Positions 19,144-28,958 are shown, counted from the first letter of the stretch. The stretch is DNA of 64,000 nt from Candidatus Sumerlaeaceae bacterium (GCA_026418615.1 JAOAAY010000007.1:62001-126000); one strand, 5' to 3'. Program-made: numbers and translations. The notes: generated from the sequence alone by a model not told the origin.

Positions 19144-19668
19144 ATGGATCATTTGTTGTTCAATTTCGGCCTCGTGGCGGTTTTCCTCATCGTCGGCTTC
19201 GCATTTGTGTATGGGGCTTTGCTGTTTGGGTCGCTCCTCAGGCCGCGCCTGTACGGGCGGGATAAGATGCGCATCTACGAGTGTGGCGAGCCGACGATTG
19301 GCAGTTCCTGGATTCGCTACAATATAAGATTTTACATGGTTGCCTTAGTGTTTCTGATTTTTGATGTGGAGATCGCTTTTTTGTTTCCAGTTGCTTCTGT
19401 AATCACATGGTTCCGGGACGCTGGGCTGGGTTTGCTGGCGTACGCCGAAATTGTGACATTTGTGGTCATTTTGCTCATTGGATTCGCCTATGCTTGGCGC
19501 TATGGAAACTTGGACTGGATTTCGCCAGAGCCGGCGACGGGCAAGGGTGTTAAACCACCAACATCGCTCCTGGTTGCTGGCCGTGCCGAACTGGCGCTCG
19601 CGGCTCAGCGTTCAACGGCTGCCCCGCGGACCGCGGGCGGTGAAGAAACAGCATCCTCGGCAGAATAA
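19144..19668 (+). CDS. nuoA: NuoA, NADH-quinone oxidoreductase subunit A
   Basis: A 174-residue membrane subunit of complex I with three transmembrane helices. The conserved cytoplasmic loop with YECGEP and RFYMVALVFLIFDVEIAFLFP is unmistakable. I chose the ATG at 19144 (MDHLLFNFG); the track start is a TTG 26 codons upstream and has no supporting ribosome site. The last about 45 residues form an Ala/Thr-rich cytoplasmic extension not usual in NuoA. nuoB follows after six bases. Confidence 0.95.
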   Translation: MDHLLFNFGLVAVFLIVGFAFVYGALLFGSLLRPRLYGRDKMRIYECGEPTIGSSWIRYNIRFYMVALVFLIFDVEIAFLFPVASVITWFRDAGLGLLAYAEIVTFVVILLIGFAYAWRYGNLDWISPEPATGKGVKPPTSLLVAGRAELALAAQRSTAAPRTAGGEETASSAE

Positions 19669-19674
19669 AGAAGC

Positions 19675-20343
19675 ATGGGAACCGGCAGCGAGACCGAGCG
19701 CCGTATCACGGGCCAATCCGATTTCTCGGACCGCGAGCGCGAACGCATCCGTAAGGAACTCAACGAGCAGATCCGCCGTGAAGGCCTTGACCGCGCCATT
19801 GTCGTTGCGCCGTTTGATGCAGTCGTCAATTGGGCGCGTTTGAGTTCGATATGGCCCATGACCTTCGGCCTTGCGTGTTGTGCCATTGAAATGATGGCGA
19901 CCGGCGCCTCGCGCTTCGACATTGACCGCTTCGGAGCGGGGGCTTTTCGCGCGACGCCGCGGCAGGCCGACCTCATGATCGTTGCGGGAACGGTCACCTA
20001 CAAGATGGCTCCGCGCGTGCAGCGATTGTACGAGCAAATGCCCGAACCGAAATATGTCATTGCCATGGGAGCCTGCGTGCTTGGAGGCGGCCCGTACTCT
20101 CTGCACGGTTATCATGTCGTAAAAGGGGTAGACAAACTGGTTCCGGTGGATGTCTATCTGCCCGGCTGCCCACCCCGACCGGAGGCACTGCTGGAAGCCC
20201 TGATGAGAATTCAGGAAAAGATTCGCAGCGAACGGCCGGTGGCGGCGCGGTTGGGGGTATACCCGGACGGGCTTGGACGGTCCATCGTTGACCCGCGGTT
20301 CCCTCGAAACTCTGAGCGAGTCGCCGGGGAGGGTGCGTCTTGA
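19675..20343 (+). CDS. nuoB: NuoB, NADH-quinone oxidoreductase subunit B (N2 cluster subunit)
   Basis: A 222-residue peripheral-arm subunit that holds the N2 [4Fe-4S] cluster at the quinone site. Cluster cysteines are visible as the tandem pair in [10 protein letters not shown], the one in MGACVLGGG and the one in [10 protein letters not shown]. About 45 N-terminal residues (charged, Arg/Glu-rich) precede the conserved core beginning near [12 protein letters not shown]. Its stop overlaps the TTG start of nuoC (TTGA). Confidence 0.96.
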   Translation: MGTGSETERRITGQSDFSDRERERIRKELNEQIRREGLDRAIVVAPFDAVVNWARLSSIWPMTFGLACCAIEMMATGASRFDIDRFGAGAFRATPRQADLMIVAGTVTYKMAPRVQRLYEQMPEPKYVIAMGACVLGGGPYSLHGYHVVKGVDKLVPVDVYLPGCPPRPEALLEALMRIQEKIRSERPVAARLGVYPDGLGRSIVDPRFPRNSERVAGEGAS

Positions 20344-20906
20344 ACGCGCGGGAAATTTACGAACTGCTCGAGGAAAAGTTCCCGGCGGATGTGCTCTCGC
20401 TCGATGATCAGGCAAAAACGCCGTTCATCAAGGTCCGCCGCGAGCGCATCCTGCCGATCATGCGTTTCCTCCGGGATGACCCGGCACTCCAGTTCGATTT
20501 CCTGCAGTTGATTACCGGAGTGGATTACCCGGACCATCTCGAATCCGTGTATCATTTGTACAGTTATCCGCTGCGCCACGCGATTGCCATCAAGGCCGAT
20601 CTTCCCCGCGAGGCGCCGGAGATTGACAGTGTCGAGGCTATCTGGCGGGCCGCCGACTGGCACGAACGGGAAACATTTGACCTCATGGGCATCATTTACA
20701 AGGGGCACCCGGATCTGCGGCGCATTCTGTGCCCTGAGGACTGGGTCGGGCATCCCTTGCGCAAAGATTATGTGCAGCCGGAAGAGTATCACGGCATATC
20801 GAATGTGCGCCGCATCGGGGATGATTGGTATCCGAAACCTGATGAGGATGCAAAGGCCATCATCCAGTTCAAGCCGCCCAAACCGGCCAAACCCTCCGCC
20901 TCTTGA
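20340..20906 (+). CDS. nuoC: NuoC, NADH-quinone oxidoreductase subunit C
   Basis: A 188-residue 30-kDa-type complex I subunit. The signature [18 protein letters not shown] continuing to LRRIL and GHPLRKDY is present in full. It starts with TTG overlapping the nuoB stop by four bases. The 49-kDa subunit nuoD and the remaining subunits do not follow: the next gene is pfp on the other strand, so the rest of complex I is encoded elsewhere. Confidence 0.96.
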   Translation: MNAREIYELLEEKFPADVLSLDDQAKTPFIKVRRERILPIMRFLRDDPALQFDFLQLITGVDYPDHLESVYHLYSYPLRHAIAIKADLPREAPEIDSVEAIWRAADWHERETFDLMGIIYKGHPDLRRILCPEDWVGHPLRKDYVQPEEYHGISNVRRIGDDWYPKPDEDAKAIIQFKPPKPAKPSAS

Positions 20907-20913
20907 AAAGGGA

Positions 20914-20945
20914 AGGGGCCGGAACCCTTGCAGATTCCGGCCCCT
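20914..20945. terminator. Hairpin between nuoC and pfp (bidirectional candidate)
   Basis: An 11-bp perfect inverted repeat AGGGGCCGGAA/TTCCGGCCCCT with a 10-base loop lies 7 bases after the nuoC stop. On the minus strand the stem is followed by CCCTTTTC, a weak T-tract, so it best fits termination of pfp. It may also block read-through from nuoC. Confidence 0.65.
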
Positions 20946-20972
20946 CGACCCAGGCTTTGCACCGGCATCGTC

Positions 20973-22637
20973 TTAGCCGAAACGCTTGGCTTTGCTCTCG
21001 AGTTCAAGTGTTTTTGTCGGGGCGTCACACACCTCCGCCGGGCCAAAGTATTGAACCGGGCCGGCAAAGATATATGCGTCCTCGACCTTCCAGGATTCCC
21101 GAGCCGCGGCAAACGCCTGGAACGGGGCGTCGTCAGGATCGACCAACGCCTTCTCGATGACCGGCACCTCCTTGCCCTTGCGGGTCTCGATGGTCAGCAT
21201 GGAAGCCACGGGCACGCCGCCCATCACCCATTGCTCGGCTGGGGCGGCCAGGTTCCGCGCGCTCACCGTGTAGCCGGTTACACCACCAATAATCAGTTGG
21301 ACGGCTGCGTAGCCGAGTGTGTAGCAGTAGTCAGCGTCGAAGTTGGTAGGCGGTGCACAGCGCCCCTCGTACCCGAAGAAGTGCGGCAGGGCCGAAAACT
21401 TGCCTTTGTATTTTCCTGCGGCGGCCAGTTCCTCCAACCGGGCTTTGACCGTGATGATCAGGAATTTTTCTGTCTCCAACTGGGAAACCGTAAGGTTTCC
21501 GTGGGAGTCTGTGATGAGAAGCACCTCTTGCAGGGTCTCCGGCAGGGACCGGTACAACTCGCCCGAATGCCCGGGCAGCGCGTCCGCGACAAACTTGTGT
21601 TTTTCCTTGTCCGGCAGAGCATCCATCTCCGCTTTTCGTTCGTGAACGAGTTTGTTCAGGTCGGCAAAGAATGGCTGGAACTCCGGGACAAACTGAAGCA
21701 GACCCTCGGGGACTACGATAACGCCGTAGTTTTTTCCGGCCTCCGCCCGCCGGCAGATCATGTCGCAAATGTCGTCAACGATTTGGCTGAGCGTCAGATT
21801 CCGGCGAGCCACCTCCTCCGAGATGATCGTGTAATTGGGTTGAACCTGCAGGGCAACCTCGAGGGCCACATGGCTGGCCGAGCGTCCCATCAATTTGATG
21901 AAGTGGTAGTATTTGCGGGCCGAGGCTGAATCCCGGCAGACATTGGCCACAAGGTTGGCATAAGTCTTTGCGGCCGTGTCGAAACCGAACGACGCCTCGA
22001 TAAACTGATTGCGCATGTCGCCGTCTATGGTCTTCGGAAGCCCAATCACCTGAATCGGCACATTTCGCGCCAGGAAATTCTCTGCCAGAATGGCCGCGTT
22101 GGTGTTGGAATCGTCGCCGCCGATCACGATCAGAGCCCGGGCTCCCAATTCTTTTAGGGTTTTTTCGCAGCCGGCGATCTGCTCCTCGGTCTCGATCTTG
22201 TCGCGACCGCTGCCGATCATGTCAAAGCCGCCCGTGTTGCGGTATTCGGCGATGATCTCCGCCGTCAATTCCTTATACTTGCCCGTGAATACGCCCTTGG
22301 GGCCGTTGAGGAACCCGACCAGCCGGCTCGCAGGGTTCGCGGCCTTGAGCGCATCGAAGATTCCCGCAATGGCGTTGTGTCCGCCGGGGGCAGGGCCGCC
22401 GCTTAGGACGACCCCCACCGTCATCGGCGCACTCGTCACCGGCTGGTCGCCTTCGACGAGCGTGAGGAGAGGCTTGCCCGTAGAATGGGGAAAAAGTTTT
22501 GCGATTGTTTCGGCGTGGGCCGCCGGCGTGACTACTTCGCCGGACTGAAGAGTGGCCCGCCCGCTTTTCAGGGCTTTTGGCAACTTCGGCTGATAGGTTC
22601 CGCGCACTTGCTGCAGCGCAGACTTCTGTTGGGACAT
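20973..22637 (-). CDS. pfp: Pyrophosphate-dependent phosphofructokinase (PFP, long form)
   Basis: A 554-residue PFP that reversibly phosphorylates fructose-6-phosphate with pyrophosphate. GGDDSNTNA carries the second Asp that marks pyrophosphate rather than ATP use, and KTIDGD is the catalytic loop; VVLSGGPAPGGHN is the phosphate-binding start. The length and MGRSASHVALE stretch match the long plant-beta/spirochaete-like clade. GGAGG precedes the ATG. It follows tpiA by 27 bases on the same strand, making a short glycolytic operon. Confidence 0.94.
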   Translation of the reverse strand: MSQQKSALQQVRGTYQPKLPKALKSGRATLQSGEVVTPAAHAETIAKLFPHSTGKPLLTLVEGDQPVTSAPMTVGVVLSGGPAPGGHNAIAGIFDALKAANPASRLVGFLNGPKGVFTGKYKELTAEIIAEYRNTGGFDMIGSGRDKIETEEQIAGCEKTLKELGARALIVIGGDDSNTNAAILAENFLARNVPIQVIGLPKTIDGDMRNQFIEASFGFDTAAKTYANLVANVCRDSASARKYYHFIKLMGRSASHVALEVALQVQPNYTIISEEVARRNLTLSQIVDDICDMICRRAEAGKNYGVIVVPEGLLQFVPEFQPFFADLNKLVHERKAEMDALPDKEKHKFVADALPGHSGELYRSLPETLQEVLLITDSHGNLTVSQLETEKFLIITVKARLEELAAAGKYKGKFSALPHFFGYEGRCAPPTNFDADYCYTLGYAAVQLIIGGVTGYTVSARNLAAPAEQWVMGGVPVASMLTIETRKGKEVPVIEKALVDPDDAPFQAFAAARESWKVEDAYIFAGPVQYFGPAEVCDAPTKTLELESKAKRFG

Positions 22638-22664
22638 GTCAGATATCCTCCAAGAGACGACAGT

Positions 22665-23423
22665 TTATTTGTTGAAATTCACGATGCCGGCAAACGACTC
22701 GGCTTTGAGGGAAGCGCCGCCGACAAGAGCGCCGTCGATGTCGGGCTGCGACATGAGTTCCCGGGCATTCTCAGGCTTCACGCTGCCGCCGTACTGAATG
22801 CGCAGTGCTGCGGCGACATCAGGCGTGAACATCTCAGCAACCAACTTGCGAATGAGCGCGTGGACCTCTTGTGCCTGTTCCTTGGTCGCCGTCCGACCTG
22901 TGCCAATGGCCCAGACAGGCTCGTAAGCGATCACGGAGGCCGCCACCTTGTCAGCCGGCAGCCCTGCAAGACAACCCCGGACCTGCGTGCTGACGACTTC
23001 CGCCGTGCGCCCAGCCTCACGCTCTTCCAAAGTTTCTCCAACGCAGATGATGGGCGTCACGCCGTGTGCGTAAAGAGTCTGGGCCTTGCGGTTGATGGCA
23101 GCATCGGTTTCGGCAAAGTACTGTCGCCGCTCGGAATGTCCAATGATAACATATTCTACCCCCAATTCTTTGAGCATCGGTACCGAGACTTCGCCCGTGA
23201 AGGCGCCCTTCTCCTCGAAGTGACAGTTTTGGGCACCCAGTTTGACCCGACTGCCGGCGATGGCCTTTGCCACCGCCTCAAGGCTCGTGAAAGGGGGGCA
23301 GAGGACAATCTCCACATCGGTGGTGGCTGCTGTGGCGGCCACAACCTCGCGAGCCAGTTGCTCGGCCTCCGCCCGCTTGTTGTGCATTTTCCAGTTTCCT
23401 GCGATAATCGGCATGCGCGCCAT
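22665..23423 (-). CDS. tpiA: TpiA, triosephosphate isomerase
   Basis: A 252-residue TIM barrel that interconverts dihydroxyacetone phosphate and glyceraldehyde-3-phosphate. Catalytic residues are visible: Lys in AGNWKMHNKR, His in IIGHSERR, and Glu in AYEPVWAIGTGRTA, plus the phosphate loop in IQYGGSVKPENA. GAGGAG lies about six bases before the ATG. It sits downstream of gap and upstream of pfp. Confidence 0.97.
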   Translation of the reverse strand: MARMPIIAGNWKMHNKRAEAEQLAREVVAATAATTDVEIVLCPPFTSLEAVAKAIAGSRVKLGAQNCHFEEKGAFTGEVSVPMLKELGVEYVIIGHSERRQYFAETDAAINRKAQTLYAHGVTPIICVGETLEEREAGRTAEVVSTQVRGCLAGLPADKVAASVIAYEPVWAIGTGRTATKEQAQEVHALIRKLVAEMFTPDVAAALRIQYGGSVKPENARELMSQPDIDGALVGGASLKAESFAGIVNFNK

Positions 23424-23463
23424 TGGCGGCTCCTCGTTTCTTGTATTTTATGGCGGATCAAAG

Positions 23464-23540
23464 AAAAAGCCGCCAAAGGCCGGGATCCGCCGGGTTTGCC
23501 TGAAGCAGTCAACCCGGCCGCCTAAACCTTTGGCGGCTGC
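23464..23540 (-). terminator. Strong nested stem-loop between gap and tpiA
   Basis: An outer 11-bp repeat GCCGCCAAAGG/CCTTTGGCGGC (23469-23479 and 23527-23537) encloses an inner 7-bp stem CCGGGTT/AACCCGG. On the minus strand the outer stem is followed by TTTTTCTTTG. It looks like an intrinsic terminator for gap, possibly leaky so that tpiA and pfp receive less transcript. Confidence 0.75.
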
Positions 23541-23553
23541 GGCTTCTCAAGTC

Positions 23554-24561
<1,008 letters not shown>

Positions 24562-24585
24562 GTTCTACCTTCCTCCAAATTGGGA

Positions 24586-24615
24586 CATAAAGTCCGTTGT
24601 TTCAATTTTAGTCAA
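24586..24615 (-). promoter_or_regulatory. Candidate sigma-70 promoter of gap
   Basis: On the minus strand TTGACT and TTTATG are 18 bases apart, ending 25 bases before the gap ATG with a GGAGG ribosome site in between. Found by eye. Confidence 0.45.
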
Positions 24616-24854
24616 AACTTGCGGGCCAAGTGGAGCACCCCGAAATCGTTTGCAATGGCTTCTGAAAGAAATTCGCTGTCAACACGCATTTTGCTCAGCA
24701 TCTTCTATCTTTTATTGTGGACAAGTGTTTGTTCGTATTAGCGCTTATCTCTTGCGTTAGCGGCCTGACGAAACCCACTAAAGTCAAGCACCACTCCAAC
24801 TGGCGCCAGGCATCTGGCAGCGACCAACTAATTGCGCCTGTGGTTATCCCTTGC

Positions 24855-24892
24855 AGTCTCGGCAATGATTAAACCTAAGTGATGCCGAGACT
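24855..24892. repeat. 10-bp perfect inverted repeat upstream of the histidine kinase gene
   Basis: AGTCTCGGCA and TGCCGAGACT are separated by 18 bases; flanking CCTT/AAGG extends the pairing after a 2-base bulge. No T-tract follows. It ends about 36 bases before the chosen start and could be an operator or a leader hairpin. Confidence 0.55.
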
Positions 24893-24928
24893 AAGGGCGG
24901 TTTGAACAACGCTCGGCTTCCAAAGTTT

Positions 24929-26077
24929 ATGTCAACTGCTTCCGACACCATGCCATCGAATCTGCGGCCCCGTCGGCGGATTCTCGTCATTGACGACGAA
25001 GTCCGCATGGCGAACAGCATCAAAACGCTGCTGTCCAATTGCGGTTTTGATGTATCAGTTGCGTATAGCGGGCGCGAAGGCCTCGAGAAACTTCGCTCGG
25101 GGGAGTACGATCTGGCGATCACGGACTTACGAATGAACGACCTCGACGGGTTCGAGGTTATGAGAGCCCTCGACCAGCGCCCGAACATCGAGTTTATTGT
25201 GATTACGGCGCACGCCAGCACGGAGTCGGCCATCGAGGCGATTCATCACAAGGCGTTTGATTATCTGACAAAGCCCTTCGACTTTGATGTCCTGCGCGCA
25301 TCGGTCGAGCGGGCTTTTGCCAAGATTGATGCGGAGCGGTTCCGCGATGACATGATTTCCATGATTACACATGACATCAAGATTCCGCTCTCGTCCATCA
25401 TCGGCTACAGCGGCATGATTTATGACCGTACCACCGGCGAACTCCACCCCCGGGCGGCCGAGTTTGTCCAGACCATCCACAGCAACGGGCTGAAGATTCT
25501 GTCATTGGTGGATAATTTTCTGACTTCCTGCAAGATTGAGGCGGGCAAGTTGACCATCGTCCCGCGCGATGTGGACATCAATTTTATTGTCGAAGACCTG
25601 CTCGTTCTTTTCCGGCCGGACATCGAGCGCAAGCATCTCGACTCACAGGTTGTGCTCAGTCCGGGAATGCCGCCGGTTTGCGGTGACGAGAACCTTCTCT
25701 ATCGCGCAGTAAGCAATGCGCTTTCCAACGCCTGCAAGTTTGCTCCCGAGCGAGGCCGCATCGCGCTTCGCACCGCCCCCGTGGCGGCTGCTGATTCGCC
25801 GCTCAAAGTGGACAGTGCGCTCGTAGAGGTATCGAACACCGGACCCGGCATCCCGGCGGAGGAACTTCCTCATGTGTTTGACAAGTACCGGCGCGGGCGA
25901 TCTCAGGCTGGCATCGAAGGATCGGGGCTGGGAGCGTATGTCATGCGCTGTATCGTCGAGGCCCATCACGGATGCGTGCAGATTGAAAGCCGGCCCAACG
26001 ACTTGACAACGGCCCGCATTTTCCTGCCGACTTCCTCCATGGGATCAGCCAAACACGAAAACGGCGACTACTCATGA
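24929..26077 (+). CDS. Receiver-histidine kinase (REC-HisKA-HATPase) signalling protein
   Basis: A 382-residue cytoplasmic protein. A receiver domain comes first (VIDDE acidic pair, DLAITDLRMN phosphoacceptor, KPFDF lysine). HisKA follows (THDIKIPLSSI, about residue 150), and HATPase_c is last with N box NALSNACKFAP, G1 NTGPGIP and G2 GSGLGAYV. It has no sensor or membrane segment, so input likely comes through phosphorylation of the receiver. The ATG at 24929 is favoured over the TTG at 24902; neither has a good ribosome site. Its stop overlaps the next gene (ATGA). Confidence 0.9.
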   Translation: MSTASDTMPSNLRPRRRILVIDDEVRMANSIKTLLSNCGFDVSVAYSGREGLEKLRSGEYDLAITDLRMNDLDGFEVMRALDQRPNIEFIVITAHASTESAIEAIHHKAFDYLTKPFDFDVLRASVERAFAKIDAERFRDDMISMITHDIKIPLSSIIGYSGMIYDRTTGELHPRAAEFVQTIHSNGLKILSLVDNFLTSCKIEAGKLTIVPRDVDINFIVEDLLVLFRPDIERKHLDSQVVLSPGMPPVCGDENLLYRAVSNALSNACKFAPERGRIALRTAPVAAADSPLKVDSALVEVSNTGPGIPAEELPHVFDKYRRGRSQAGIEGSGLGAYVMRCIVEAHHGCVQIESRPNDLTTARIFLPTSSMGSAKHENGDYS

Positions 26078-26985
26078 CACGCGGGCGTCTGCTTGCCATC
26101 TGTATTGTTCTGGTGGTCGCTCCAGCCGTGGCCTGTGCCGATGGCGCCTACCGAACGCGCCAGTTGAGTCCCGAGCACAAACGCGAACTGCGCCAGTCCA
26201 TCGCTGAACTGGTTGCCCAGGTCAACGCAGCGCCCGATGTAGCAACGCGAGGACGCTACCAGGAAGAACTCTGCAAAAAACTCCTGCAGGCTGAGGATTA
26301 CGAGTCTGCCCTTAAGGTGGCGCACTCCGTCTATTCCACTCCCGGCATCGAGCCCGAACGGCGTGCCGCACATCATTATCTGATCGCACAGATTTACGCA
26401 TACCGGATGAAAGCCAGTCCCACGGTGACGCTCATGGAGGAGAACCGTCGGATGGCTGCCGAAGTAGCCGCCGATGTGGTCAAGCAGAGGTATCCCAAGC
26501 AGTGGATGGTAACCGAGGCCGCTAGGACGCTGCTCAAGGAACTCGAGGACCGAAAGCAACTCGCCGCCATTCGGGCGGAGATTGAGAAACGCCGCGGCGG
26601 CGGTGTCGTGCCCGGCAATATTGCGCTGGCTCAATCCCAGTCGGTGGCTTTGGAGGGGGCTGGTGCGCGGGGCGCGGCTGCAAGGGCGGCAGGGTCGGGC
26701 TCAGTGCTTTTCCGCAACAGACCAGTCGAGCCTGAGGTGACCATCGCACCGCGTAGGTCGTCAACACCGGTGTCTCGCGTCCCCTCCGTGCCGGCGGCGC
26801 CCCCTGAGCCGGACAAAGCGATGTCCGGTCCTCAGCCACGGCAACCATCCAAAGAGGAGAGGATCGAAAGCGTGTATGCGGCCCGCCATGATCGGCTTCG
26901 GACGGGCTCGGGCGGGCTAATCATTGATGGCGGAAGTGTCCGACCCGTCGGCGTTCCGCAAGGTGGAAACGCCGCCAACCCTTGA
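26074..26985 (+). CDS. Secreted helical protein coupled to the histidine kinase gene
   Basis: A 303-residue protein with a signal peptide (residues 1-23, cleavage near ACADG). A helical, TPR-like region follows (about residues 30-180, with YQEELCKKLLQAEDYESALK). The Ala/Pro/Arg-rich C-terminal half looks disordered. No named domain recognised. The start ATG overlaps the kinase stop by four bases, so the two are co-translated. It may be an envelope partner of the signalling system, but this is inference from position. Confidence 0.7.
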   Translation: MTRGRLLAICIVLVVAPAVACADGAYRTRQLSPEHKRELRQSIAELVAQVNAAPDVATRGRYQEELCKKLLQAEDYESALKVAHSVYSTPGIEPERRAAHHYLIAQIYAYRMKASPTVTLMEENRRMAAEVAADVVKQRYPKQWMVTEAARTLLKELEDRKQLAAIRAEIEKRRGGGVVPGNIALAQSQSVALEGAGARGAAARAAGSGSVLFRNRPVEPEVTIAPRRSSTPVSRVPSVPAAPPEPDKAMSGPQPRQPSKEERIESVYAARHDRLRTGSGGLIIDGGSVRPVGVPQGGNAANP

Positions 26986-26986
26986 A

Positions 26987-27955
26987 TCAGACCACTTGCA
27001 CGGGTTCCACCACATTGACCAACAACGGTCGTGAAGCCGGTGCTGAGCGGTGGGAGAACAGGAGGATGATCTCCGTTCTGACGCCGGGATAAATATTGAC
27101 GATCATCTGGTCGGCGAGATTCCAAGTCAGATGCAAGCCTCGTCCGCTCTCGTCGAACAGGCCCTCCAAGGTGATCTGCCGGTCGAAGCGCGCGAGCAAC
27201 TGATCCACCTCGAGCGTTCCCTGATTATCCCTTACCGCGCAACCCAGATTGCTGTCATCACGCCCGTAATAAACGATGATATCCTCGCCTGTATCGAGCG
27301 ACTGAAAAGTGCCCAATGGATATTTTCTCGCGCCCGTGGGACCGCGAAAGGCATGATAAATCGCGTTATTCAGCAACTCCTCGCACGCGAGCCGGATTTC
27401 GCCCACATCTGACTCGTAGGGACGATAGCGGCCAAAAAAATCAGTCACTGCTCTCATCGCCCGGGCGCGATCCTCCCGGTTTTGGATTTCGATTTCGTGT
27501 ATTTCTGCGGGCGGGTGCAGGTAGCGGCGTAGGCCGAAAGCATTTTGTGGGGCGATCAAGTTTTCGACATAGAGCCCAAACTCGCGAAAATTGAGGGGGG
27601 TTGACTTAATCAGGACATTGTACAGGCCGTGGCGCCGCAGTTCGGGGAGTAATGCCTCGACCTTTCGGCGCGTCAGAAGCGCATACTTCGCGAGCGGACA
27701 CCTTGCCCGGGCCATGCGCACACAGGCCACGCCTCCCACGGGCTTGAGTTCCGTATCGCACATGACCAACGCCGCCCCTCCCAGACGCCCCAGCACCGAC
27801 AGAAGTTCATCGCTGGTTGCTGCCGTGAAAGTCTCGTAACTTTTCTCCAAAAACCGGGCTAAGGCGTCGCGCAAAACTTCGTTGGCTTCTGCCACCACAA
27901 CGCGAGGCGGGCGTGCCGTGATCAGGCGGTCAGTCACATGAAGGTGCCGGCTCAC
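26987..27955 (-). CDS. Degenerate receiver plus RsbW-type ATPase protein
   Basis: A 322-residue protein with an N-terminal receiver-like domain and a C-terminal GHKL ATPase of the serine-kinase/anti-sigma type (CEELLNNAIYHAF N box, ESGRGLHL glycine box). In the receiver, the usual acidic pair reads EAN and the phosphoacceptor region CDTEL keeps an Asp; LIKSTP keeps the lysine. There is no HisKA domain. Such fusions usually act in partner-switching control of sigma factors. It faces the histidine kinase operon with one base between stops. Confidence 0.8.
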   Translation of the reverse strand: MSRHLHVTDRLITARPPRVVVAEANEVLRDALARFLEKSYETFTAATSDELLSVLGRLGGAALVMCDTELKPVGGVACVRMARARCPLAKYALLTRRKVEALLPELRRHGLYNVLIKSTPLNFREFGLYVENLIAPQNAFGLRRYLHPPAEIHEIEIQNREDRARAMRAVTDFFGRYRPYESDVGEIRLACEELLNNAIYHAFRGPTGARKYPLGTFQSLDTGEDIIVYYGRDDSNLGCAVRDNQGTLEVDQLLARFDRQITLEGLFDESGRGLHLTWNLADQMIVNIYPGVRTEIILLFSHRSAPASRPLLVNVVEPVQVV

Positions 27956-28010
27956 AGGGCGTCAATTCTTCCGCTTTCCGGCACCGGCCGGTCAAACTGA
28001 ATCGTCGCTG

Positions 28011-28958
28011 TCAATTTGTCGTCGTGCCGGGCCCGGCGGCTTTCTCGAGTGCCCGCACCAGTAAAATCGAGACTTCGTAAAGCGCGAGCAGCGGCAACAG
28101 CATGGCCAGCATGGTGAAGGGGTCGGGGGTAGGTGTCGCTACGGCAGCCACGATGCTCATGACAACAATGGCATAGCGTCTTTTGTCTGACAAAAATGCG
28201 GCGTCAATGACACCGAACCGCGAGAGCATCAACAGCACCAAGGGGAATTCGAAAACGACTCCAAACACCAACATCAGCGTCAGAATGAAACTCAGGTACT
28301 TGGATGCTACGAGGCTTGGCTCCAAGCCGGGAATTTGCTGGCCGAAACTGAGCAGAACCTTCAAAGCGACGCTCGAGACAAAGTAAGCGAAAATCGCCCC
28401 GGAGGGGAAGAGCGCCATGGAGGCCGCTATGATTGGACGCACGATGCGCCGCTCGCGCACAAGCAACCCCGGGGCAATGAACAGCCACAACTGATAAACA
28501 GTCACCGGCACGGTGACGACTGCGCTGACAAGCAGCGCCCCTTTGAGAATCAGGACGAATGGCTCGACCGGCGATAGGAAGAAGAGATGCGAGGCGTCGC
28601 GGGGCCCGATCTGAGCGAGTGGCCTTCCAGCGTGATCCGTGATCACAAGCCGCGAGGCCGGCTGAGCCAAAGTCGCGACCGCGGTTGAAGCGGCATCGCC
28701 TGACTTCTCCGCCTGCGGATCCAGCCGCAGTGCTCCGTCGGGTTCCAGTCGCAGAGCAAGCGTTGTCTCGCTCGGCGCCACAGGAAGGTTTGAAAGCGGA
28801 CGCATCAAAAAAGCCAGGGCGGTGGGGGAGAAGTACAGACCCAGTAAAAAGGACAACACCAGCACGACGCAACAAATGATGATGCGCATGCGGAGTTCTT
28901 CAAGGTGCTCAGTGAAAGAAAGAACGCGCCTCGGATTGGGTCTATGGTGATCGATCAT
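28011..28958 (-). CDS. tatC: TatC, twin-arginine translocase core subunit with enlarged periplasmic loop
   Basis: A 315-residue TatC with six transmembrane helices. The N-terminal FTEHLEELRMRII is the signal-peptide-binding signature, and VFEFPLVLLMLSRFGVI is typical of helix 4. Between helices 1 and 2 the periplasmic loop carries an extra about 60-70 residues (rich in Ala/Leu/Asp) before the conserved LSPVEPF. It lies 64 bases downstream of tatA on the same strand. Confidence 0.93.
   Translation of the reverse strand: MIDHHRPNPRRVLSFTEHLEELRMRIIICCVVLVLSFLLGLYFSPTALAFLMRPLSNLPVAPSETTLALRLEPDGALRLDPQAEKSGDAASTAVATLAQPASRLVITDHAGRPLAQIGPRDASHLFFLSPVEPFVLILKGALLVSAVVTVPVTVYQLWLFIAPGLLVRERRIVRPIIAASMALFPSGAIFAYFVSSVALKVLLSFGQQIPGLEPSLVASKYLSFILTLMLVFGVVFEFPLVLLMLSRFGVIDAAFLSDKRRYAIVVMSIVAAVATPTPDPFTMLAMLLPLLALYEVSILLVRALEKAAGPGTTTN

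Larger units (their letters stand above)
24562..24928. other. Divergent intergenic region between gap and the histidine kinase gene
   Basis: About 370 bases with no gene I can support. It contains the gap promoter candidate on the minus strand, and next to the kinase gene a long perfect stem-loop (24855-24892). Base composition is lower in GC than the flanking genes. Confidence 0.6.

Noticed and set aside
20928-21929. 333-residue plus-strand ORF
   Set aside because: Antisense shadow of pfp; it begins inside the nuoC/pfp terminator hairpin.
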